From Lachnospiraceae bacterium (GTDB lineage Bacteria; Bacillota; Clostridia; Lachnospirales; Lachnospiraceae), in contig CABJBM010000036.1 of assembly GCA_902363835.1 (NCBI GenBank), positions 1 through 53,403 of the forward strand: DNA of 53,403 bases, in the 5' to 3' direction. The position numbers were made by a program, and so were the translations under genes. Positions 33,966 through 39,883 of this stretch are shown piece by piece. The notes beneath the pieces were generated by a model, which was given only the letters and a program-made list of their open reading frames with translations, searched no databases and was not told the origin of the DNA. Numbering within the stretch: the first letter of the stretch is position 1; each line of letters starts with the position of its first letter.

Positions 33966-34441
33966 TCTAATCCCTCCATTAATTTTTTCTTACCCCGATA
34001 AAAGGTTACCCGTGCCCATGTTTCTGATTGATTTAAAAGCTCTCCAATCTCCCTAAAACTAAGTTCTCCTGAAAGCCGGAGATACATAACCTCTCTCATA
34101 GGCTCGGGCAGATTGTGAAGCATACGGTAAATTGACATTTTGCCCTGCTTATCCAATACCGCAGATTCAACCGATTTTGAACAATCCGGCAAAGATTCAT
34201 CCAATGGTTCAGTTTTTCTTCGCCGGTTTTTATCCAATTCCTGATACCATAAATGCTTTGCAATCTGGCAGAGCCATGTAGACATTTTGCAGTTTCCATT
34301 ATATGTATCTATGGATAGTATGGCACGGTAAAAGGTTTCCTGTGTCAATTCCTCCGCTGTATGAGCGTTTAGAGATAGTGAAAACAAATATTTATAAATT
34401 AAATCCGCATGTTCTTTGTAAATCCCATCCATTTCCCACAC
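33962..34441 (-). CDS. ECF-type RNA polymerase sigma factor
   Basis: This sigma-70 family protein of about 159 residues has region 2 (LIYKYLFSLSLNAHTAEELTQETF; TWLCQIAKHLWYQELDK) and region 4 (LPEPMREVMYLRLSGELSFREIGELLNQSETWARVTFYRGKKKL). GTG 34441 is chosen because AGGAGG lies seven bases upstream; ATG 34432 is nine bases inside. The gene overlaps the anti-sigma gene. It lies behind the small secreted-protein gene 34510-34809, with a strong hairpin between them. Targets may include the secreted-protein genes around it, which is inference. Confidence 0.88.
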   Translation of the reverse strand: MWEMDGIYKEHADLIYKYLFSLSLNAHTAEELTQETFYRAILSIDTYNGNCKMSTWLCQIAKHLWYQELDKNRRRKTEPLDESLPDCSKSVESAVLDKQGKMSIYRMLHNLPEPMREVMYLRLSGELSFREIGELLNQSETWARVTFYRGKKKLMEGLE

Positions 34442-34472
34442 ACAATTACCTCCTGGACATATATTTGCTTTG

Positions 34473-34504
34473 AAGCAGACACGTATTTCGATACGTGTCT
34501 GCTT
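34473..34504 (-). terminator. 14-bp perfect hairpin between the small secreted-protein gene and the sigma gene
   Basis: AAGCAGACACGTAT pairs with ATACGTGTCTGCTT around a four-base loop. No T-run follows on the minus strand, so it is more likely a processing or stability element, or a partial stop, separating expression of the upstream gene from the sigma factor. Confidence 0.6.
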
Positions 34505-34509
34505 ATGCA

Positions 34510-34809
34510 TTATTCTGATGCCGGAATAGTTATATATGAACCATCTGCTCCTATGGCAAATACGGCTTCTTTCACGCCATGGGATACAATAACCTGGCCT
34601 ATTTCAAGGTTTTCATGTTCCTTATCTGCTGCGAGATCACTTTGTATAAGCTCTCGTTTATCAGCGAATAAGGTAACCTCTGTATTATTTTTACCTGAAA
34701 AATGCAAAGAATAAGAATTTGCTTTTGTATATGCGAATCCGCATGTTAACAAGCCAATTATAACTGCCATACACATTACCGATAATAATTTTGGGATTTT
34801 ATTAAGCAT
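34510..34809 (-). CDS. Small exported or membrane-anchored protein of unknown function
   Basis: This 99-residue protein has an N-terminal hydrophobic segment at about 8-27 (LSVMCMAVIIGLLTCGFAYT) that serves as signal peptide or anchor, followed by about 70 polar residues predicted outside the membrane (SLHFSGKNNTEVTLFADKRE). No family is recognised. GAGGTGATCT precedes the ATG. An in-frame extension to an ATT preceded by AGGAGGTGATTCC (34884 region) would add about 22 residues, rich in Lys, before this ATG. It lies first in the leftward unit with the sigma and anti-sigma genes. Confidence 0.6.
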   Translation of the reverse strand: MLNKIPKLLSVMCMAVIIGLLTCGFAYTKANSYSLHFSGKNNTEVTLFADKRELIQSDLAADKEHENLEIGQVIVSHGVKEAVFAIGADGSYITIPASE

Positions 34810-34865
34810 TAGATCACCTCGTTTCCTTTTGATTACTTTGTATGCTTTTTTATTGCTGATTGTTA

Positions 34866-34890
34866 ATTTATCAATGGAATCACCTCCTGA
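34866..34890 (-). promoter_or_regulatory. Mini-ORF leader with strong ribosome-binding site, copy 2
   Basis: On the minus strand AGGAGGTGATTCC is followed by ATTG and the frame TTG-ATA-AAT-TAA. It shares GGTGATTCCATTG with the leader at 31485-31497. The next start (34809) is about 65 bases downstream. Alternatively the ATT before the final G begins an N-terminally longer form of that protein. The remaining 180 bases up to the terminator at 35135 show nothing else. Confidence 0.4.
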
Positions 34891-35076
34891 GATATATCCG
34901 TTTTAAAGGCAATTCGTTACAACAAAATATAAAAATATTTGTGCAGACAGAATTGTTTTTATATATTTCTTCAGGACAAGTGGCTTAGGGCAGTCATATA
35001 ATACGGATACAAGTGAAAGGATTTTCCAAAGATAAATGATTCTGATTTTAAAGATAACTTAAAATTTTTATAAATA

Positions 35077-35135
35077 AACCTCCTTCAGATTAATAAGTGA
35101 ACAGTAAAGCACATTTATAGTATCTGAAGGAGGTT
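35077..35135. terminator. Bidirectional terminator with 14-bp stem
   Basis: AACCTCCTTCAGAT (35077-35090) pairs perfectly with ATCTGAAGGAGGTT (35122-35135). TTCTTTT follows on + and TTTATTTATAAAAATTTT on -. It ends the leftward Cys-rich secreted-protein gene. Confidence 0.8.
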
Positions 35136-35170
35136 TTCTTTTATTTTTTACTTTTTATAAAATACTTTTG

Positions 35171-35611
35171 TTATTTTTTATAACCGCATTCTTTACATGT
35201 ACTGCTCAATAGAGGATAAGAGTGTTTATGCTTTGTCCAAGTTCCGTAAAATTTAAAACCAGTTTTTTTACATTGTACACAACGTGCATTCTGAACAGTT
35301 CTGGTCTTATAGCAATATGTAGAATCTGACTTGTTATAACTAACACTTTGGCCGGTAATAGATCCATATGCCTCTAATTGAGTATGAGAACAGGTGTTGG
35401 CTGCTCTTAACATAGAGTATTCTAAAGGTGCAGTATAAAATGATTGATCTTCGTTAACCTTGATAACCACATCATTGCCGCTTTCCGTATGAATGATATC
35501 ACCAACAGAAACTTGTTCAGGATTATATTGAGATTCTTTGGCAAAAGCACTTGTATTTATTGCCATAATTAATAATACTGCTAAAAATAAAGATAATATT
35601 TTTTTAAACAT
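35171..35611 (-). CDS. Secreted Cys-rich protein with C-terminal zinc-ribbon-like motif
   Basis: This is a secreted protein of about 146 residues. The signal peptide is MFKKILSLFLAVLLIMAINTSAFA. After a spacer, the C-terminal 70 residues contain CSH, CY, ARCVQC, HKH and STCKECGYKK, a CxxC...CxxC arrangement that could bind zinc or form disulfides. The ATG at 35611 follows GTGAGGATT; an in-frame TTG at 35629 overlaps that site. It stands alone with its own terminator, within a run of small secreted proteins. Function unknown. Confidence 0.65.
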   Translation of the reverse strand: MFKKILSLFLAVLLIMAINTSAFAKESQYNPEQVSVGDIIHTESGNDVVIKVNEDQSFYTAPLEYSMLRAANTCSHTQLEAYGSITGQSVSYNKSDSTYCYKTRTVQNARCVQCKKTGFKFYGTWTKHKHSYPLLSSTCKECGYKK

Positions 35612-36068
35612 AACAATCCTCACTTTCAATTTTTAATTGATGTCATTTATTACAAAAATGAAATCAAACAATATGGCAGATACTGTTACTAAAGGGCTTG
35701 TTATAATACAAAATACTAAAGCTTTACTTAACTTTTATTAATCATAAGGCATCCATCCTTTCGCTTGAAATTTGAATTCACAATAAATTATTTGAAAAAA
35801 ATATTACATAATTAATCCCTCCTTTTTGCCTATATTAGCAATGCATCATTTATACTTGCTGCTTCGCACTATTACTGGTTAAATGTTATAGTATATAAAA
35901 TAATAACTCAGTATTTATAACAATATTAAAACACTATATACTAATAATGTCAAGTGGATAAATCAAATATAAAAGCCTAAAATACCTTTTAAGCTTTTTA
36001 TCGACATAATTTATATTATTTTTTATATAAATTTATATAAAAAACACTTTTGTATAATGCCGAAATTA

Positions 36069-36100
36069 TTGACTTTATAAATAAAATAATGTATCATTAT
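36069..36100 (+). promoter_or_regulatory. Promoter of the blaI-blaR1-like genes with candidate operator
   Basis: TTGACT (36069-36074), 17 bases, TATCAT (36092-36097). The inverted repeat ATAATG-TAT-CATTAT (36086-36100) covers the -10, where a BlaI-type repressor would act. The rest of the 35612-36141 gap is very AT-rich, and no gene is supported in it. Confidence 0.55.
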
Positions 36101-36141
36101 ATATGACTAATTGTTCGCTGTAAATCTAAGGAGAAAAGATC

Positions 36142-36558
36142 ATGCCTAAATCTAAAAGTAAAATTTTTTTGACGGAAAGAGAAATGGATGTTATGAGGAT
36201 ACTCTGGGAGAGTAAAAAGCCCCTGGTTGCTTCAGACATTACAAAGATAAATGAGTCATTAAGCAGTAATACGGTACAGGCTGTAATTAGAAAGCTTTTG
36301 GAAAAAGGTTATATAAAGGTTGCTGATATTGTATATAGCGGCACTGTTTTAACCCGTAGTTACACTCCGGTTGTATCAAAAAGGGATCTTATGATCCAGC
36401 AATTTATCAACCAGCTTCGAAAGGAAGAGATGGAAGTACCTATCCCCGGTCTGGTAGCAACATTGCTGAAACATGAAAAAAATGAGAAAGAAGTTATTGA
36501 AGAGCTGGAAGAACTGCTGGAAGAAAGAAAAAAGTCACTTAGTCAAGAGGAAGAATAA
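36142..36558 (+). CDS. BlaI/MecI/CopY-family transcriptional repressor
   Basis: This 138-residue winged-helix repressor has the characteristic start LTEREMDVMRILWESKKPLVASDI and helix-turn-helix NTVQAVIRKLLEKGYIKV, with a C-terminal helical dimerisation region. Repressors of this family are cleaved by a partner M56 metalloprotease on induction. The partner gene begins one base after its stop. AAGGAG precedes the ATG. No beta-lactamase lies nearby, so the inducer need not be a beta-lactam. Confidence 0.9.
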   Translation: MPKSKSKIFLTEREMDVMRILWESKKPLVASDITKINESLSSNTVQAVIRKLLEKGYIKVADIVYSGTVLTRSYTPVVSKRDLMIQQFINQLRKEEMEVPIPGLVATLLKHEKNEKEVIEELEELLEERKKSLSQEEE

Positions 36559-36559
36559 T

Positions 36560-37720
36560 ATGATTCTGTCAAGTGCTTCATTAATAACAATCTTGCTTAT
36601 TTGTAATTTATCAATCATTGCAATATCGCTTTTCTTAAATAATTATAAAAGAATTTTGCAAATAAGCGTAAGTGTATTGTTGATGGGAATTTTATTGCTG
36701 CTTTTGAGGTTGCTTATACCATTTGAGTTTTCATTTCAATATACGGTATTTGAAAAACATATACTGCCTGAAGTGTTTGCCTTTTTTTATATTCCGGTCA
36801 TTGAATCTAATATGGCCAGGGTTTCTGTGTACCATATATTTTTGCTGATTTGGATTTGCGGAACTGTTTTATTGGGGTTTAAAACAATATCTGCTTATAT
36901 AAAATTTAAAAATCTAGTTGAAAAAGAGTCATGCATTAATGATGAAACCATAATGGATTTGATTAAAAAGGCAGAACTTTTATACGGAAAATCCACGAAA
37001 TTTACTGTGATAAGGACAAACACGGTTTCTGTCCCGCTGCTTTTTGGGATATTTAGACCAAAGATTATTTTACCCCAACTTGAGATGTCTGATGAAGAAT
37101 TATACTACATAATCAGGCATGAGGTTACCCACTATTACCATTATGATTTATGGATAAAGCTGTTTATTGAGCTGACCGGCATTATCTATTGGTGGAACCC
37201 TTTCGTGTATATTTTAAAGCAGCAAATTGATAAGATTCTTGAAATACGGGTGGATACAGCAGTTACAAAACAGATGAGCAAGGCGGAAAAGATCAATTAT
37301 CTGGAATGCCTTTTGACAATTGCAAAAGGAAATGCTCCTTCCCGGATCAGCAACTTTTCGTTGGCTTTTGACAGCAGAACTGCCTCCGCTCTTTCTCAAA
37401 GATTTTATATTGTATTGGATGATAATTTTGAACGAAAATCAGGAGTGAAAAGTGTAATATTATTTGTGGCAATTACTCTTATTTTAATGTTAATATCGTT
37501 TGTTGTAGTAGAGCCTTATTCAATAGCTCCAAAGGATCGGCTGCAAACAGTAGAGTTGACCGCTGAAACCGCTTATTTGGTAAGAAATGATAATGGGGGG
37601 TATGATATTTTTTTAAACAATGAGTATTTTGGTACGGTTTCAGAGGTAAAAGATTCTTATTCTGATTTGCGTATATACAAAAATGTGAAGGAGGCACTTA
37701 TTTATGAAAGTCAAAAGTAA
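36560..37720 (+). CDS. BlaR1-like M56 family membrane metallopeptidase
   Basis: This 386-residue membrane protease is the usual partner of BlaI-type repressors. Four or so membrane segments are visible: about 4-24, 33-52, 90-110 and one near residue 300. The zinc motif HEVTH (187-191) is followed by WWNPFVY, as in BlaR1/MecR1. Unlike BlaR1, only about 65 residues follow the last helix, too short for a penicillin-binding sensor domain, so sensing must differ. The frame is open to 36473, but ATG 36560 directly after the blaI stop fits. Its end overlaps the next gene by 17 bases. Confidence 0.87.
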   Translation: MILSSASLITILLICNLSIIAISLFLNNYKRILQISVSVLLMGILLLLLRLLIPFEFSFQYTVFEKHILPEVFAFFYIPVIESNMARVSVYHIFLLIWICGTVLLGFKTISAYIKFKNLVEKESCINDETIMDLIKKAELLYGKSTKFTVIRTNTVSVPLLFGIFRPKIILPQLEMSDEELYYIIRHEVTHYYHYDLWIKLFIELTGIIYWWNPFVYILKQQIDKILEIRVDTAVTKQMSKAEKINYLECLLTIAKGNAPSRISNFSLAFDSRTASALSQRFYIVLDDNFERKSGVKSVILFVAITLILMLISFVVVEPYSIAPKDRLQTVELTAETAYLVRNDNGGYDIFLNNEYFGTVSEVKDSYSDLRIYKNVKEALIYESQK

Positions 37721-37970
37721 AGGAATAATTTTATCAGCAACTGCATTGGTTCTCAGCTTATCAGCATTTCCTATGGATGCATCAGCTCAAACCGGCAAAC
37801 AACAGCTTTCACCGATTGCTATAAATGCTCAGGAGAATAGTGAACTGAGAGTTGCATATCCAAGGGCTCAGGCTATTGGCTGGCGGTATAAAACCGAAAA
37901 TGGAAAAGTATATAGACGCCAATACAATTACTCAAGACAGAAGTGGATTGGTGAATGGGAGTTGTGTTGA
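37704..37970 (+). CDS. Small secreted peptide encoded with the BlaR1-like protease
   Basis: This 88-residue precursor has a signal peptide (KGIILSATALVLSLSAFPMDASA, cleavage about residue 28) and a mature part of about 60 residues that is basic and aromatic, ending IGWRYKTENGKVYRRQYNYSRQ...WIGEWELC. The single Cys is the last residue. The start lies 17 bases inside the protease gene after AAGGAGG, so it is co-translated with BlaI/BlaR1-like proteins. It may be the output or ligand of that module. Similar short IGWRYK...WIG segments are remembered from other Firmicute secreted peptides, but no function is established here. Confidence 0.6.
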   Translation: MKVKSKGIILSATALVLSLSAFPMDASAQTGKQQLSPIAINAQENSELRVAYPRAQAIGWRYKTENGKVYRRQYNYSRQKWIGEWELC

Positions 37971-38020
37971 CAGGCAATTATTTCAAAAGACACGATGATA
38001 GTATGGCCGTCAGAACCGAT

Positions 38021-38057
38021 AAAAGCCTGCCCTGGTAAAATAAGGACAGGCTTTTTT
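38021..38057 (+). terminator. Rho-independent terminator after the secreted peptide gene
   Basis: AAAAGCCTG...CC pairs with GG...CAGGCTTTT, followed by TT. It closes the blaI-blaR1-peptide unit about 50 bases after the last stop. Confidence 0.8.
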
Positions 38058-38159
38058 ACAAGTCAGACCGTTTCCGGTCAGTATGTTGACCAGGCACATA
38101 GTTTCCTGTACAAACAACTTCACTACAAGTATTTCAAATTACCAGGTAATTATATGATC

Positions 38160-39692
38160 CTAAAAGGATTTACTCAAGCTTTTATTTAGCCCATTATACC
38201 GGTCTATGAGAAAAGAAAGCCGGAGCAGGAACAGCGTATTAATGTCTGAAAGGTCGACCCGGCATATTTCAGTGATGCGGTTTAAGCGGTAGACAAGGGA
38301 ATTCCGGTGGATATACAGACATTGTGAAGTTAATTTAATGTTACACCCCTTTTCAATGTAAACAAATAAGGTCTGATACAGCTGGGAACTGTTTTCCTGG
38401 TCATACTGATTGAGCATTGACAGAGCAGGATGGCAGTACCTTCCTAATTTGTCGGGATTTTGTACTTCCGAAAACAAATCATAAATCTGATAATTTTGAT
38501 AGAGGTATACCAATTCTTCCGGGTTTATCCTATGACCCAGCTCTAATGCAGCATAGGCTTGTTCATAGTGGCTTACAAAGTTTTCAATGCAGGAAAAAGA
38601 GTTGCTGATTCCAATTCGCACGTGTTCCTTTTTGGAAAAGTATTTCAATAGTTCCGGTACCTCTGACCCCGTTTCAGTATCTTCTTTTAAGGGAATAACC
38701 GCAGCAATGCCGTTTTTATGATAAGTAACATGGGTTCCGGGAATCTGTATTTTCAGGTTCTTGCATATAAAGTTTTTTAAGTACGGTTGTCCGGGATATC
38801 TTGCGGGACGAATGAACAGTACCAGCATTTTGGCAGGAAATTGAAGTTCTGCCAGTCTTGGCATGATATCCTTGGAAGGCGCTCCAATCAGCATGTTATA
38901 TAATAATTCGTGATAAGGGCTGTTTTTCTCAAATAAGTTGGACGCATAGTACGAAATGGTGTAGCTGATCACATGGCTTATTGTACTCAGCATTTCAAAA
39001 TGGGAAGGAAGAAAATTGTTCTCTCCTTCAATCATCAATAAAAATCCAATTTGAGTTTGATTATGAAAAACTTTACTGCTTAACTTACGGTAAGGGGATT
39101 TTGTGCAGGTGACTTCTATGGCGGCTGTAGTCTGAGAGGCATTGCGTATGGATTTCAATTCTTTTACTTCACTGATAAATTCATAGCAGCAGTATCCCTG
39201 CTTTGTATTCTCTATCCAAAGAGGATCCAGGACAGGGAAAGATGCAGAAGCGGCAATGATTTTAAAGTTCATATCACAAAATAGCAAAGAATTTCCAAGC
39301 CTTACAGAGGCAGCGTCAATAACGGCTTCAATGCTGTGGGTTTTATCTGCGAGAGCAGTAAGTTCCTCAAAGATTCCTTTCCGAGTTGTTTCAATCAAAG
39401 TTTTTGCATCGTTGAATATGGTAAATAAAGAGTCTTCCTTTACCAAAGCAATATTACCCTCAATGGAAAGAGGAAGGGCGGCAGGATCCGTGCGTGCAAT
39501 TATGCATTGGGATGGAACAGATACTGCATTTTTTAATTGTTTATCATAACCAAAGTAAAGTGTATTCCTGATTGTATTATCATGCTTGTTATCAATCAAA
39601 GCAACATCCTGTATTTCTGAATCTTCTCCTTGCGACAGGATATCAATGGAATATTCTTCTGAGATTTTTTCTACCAGCTTTGCAAATTTCAT
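38160..39692 (-). CDS. PucR-family transcriptional regulator
   Basis: This regulator of about 510 residues has an N-terminal purine-catabolism-like or sensory region, a middle GGDEF-like/GAF-like domain and the C-terminal PucR helix-turn-helix (YIEKGCNIKLTSQCLYIHRNSLVYRLNRITEI). Members usually activate an adjacent catabolic operon in response to its substrate. The ATG at 39692 has GGGGGA six bases upstream; the in-frame ATGs at 39704 and 39722 overlap or precede that site. It is divergent from the OYE-ADC fusion gene, with an inverted repeat between, so it most likely controls that gene and the following SDR. Confidence 0.85.
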   Translation of the reverse strand: MKFAKLVEKISEEYSIDILSQGEDSEIQDVALIDNKHDNTIRNTLYFGYDKQLKNAVSVPSQCIIARTDPAALPLSIEGNIALVKEDSLFTIFNDAKTLIETTRKGIFEELTALADKTHSIEAVIDAASVRLGNSLLFCDMNFKIIAASASFPVLDPLWIENTKQGYCCYEFISEVKELKSIRNASQTTAAIEVTCTKSPYRKLSSKVFHNQTQIGFLLMIEGENNFLPSHFEMLSTISHVISYTISYYASNLFEKNSPYHELLYNMLIGAPSKDIMPRLAELQFPAKMLVLFIRPARYPGQPYLKNFICKNLKIQIPGTHVTYHKNGIAAVIPLKEDTETGSEVPELLKYFSKKEHVRIGISNSFSCIENFVSHYEQAYAALELGHRINPEELVYLYQNYQIYDLFSEVQNPDKLGRYCHPALSMLNQYDQENSSQLYQTLFVYIEKGCNIKLTSQCLYIHRNSLVYRLNRITEICRVDLSDINTLFLLRLSFLIDRYNGLNKSLSKSF

Positions 39693-39741
39693 AGTTTCCC
39701 CCATTACAGAAATGATCTGCATAAAATATAATTTTACTATA

Positions 39742-39786
39742 GTGCATCATAAACAAATTGTCAAACTTTTATCATTCATGATGCAC
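39742..39786. promoter_or_regulatory. Inverted repeat in the divergent promoter region, candidate PucR operator
   Basis: GTGCATCAT (39742-39750) is repeated inverted as ATGATGCAC (39778-39786), centres 36 bases apart. It lies midway between the two divergent starts, the usual place for a PucR-type activator site. Confidence 0.5.
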
Positions 39787-39883
39787 GTTGTTAAACTGCT
39801 GATTTTAACGTATTCTTATGACATTATGCAGGTTATAGCTTAATGCAGATAATTTTTTATGTAAACATAATAGGAGGGGAAAC

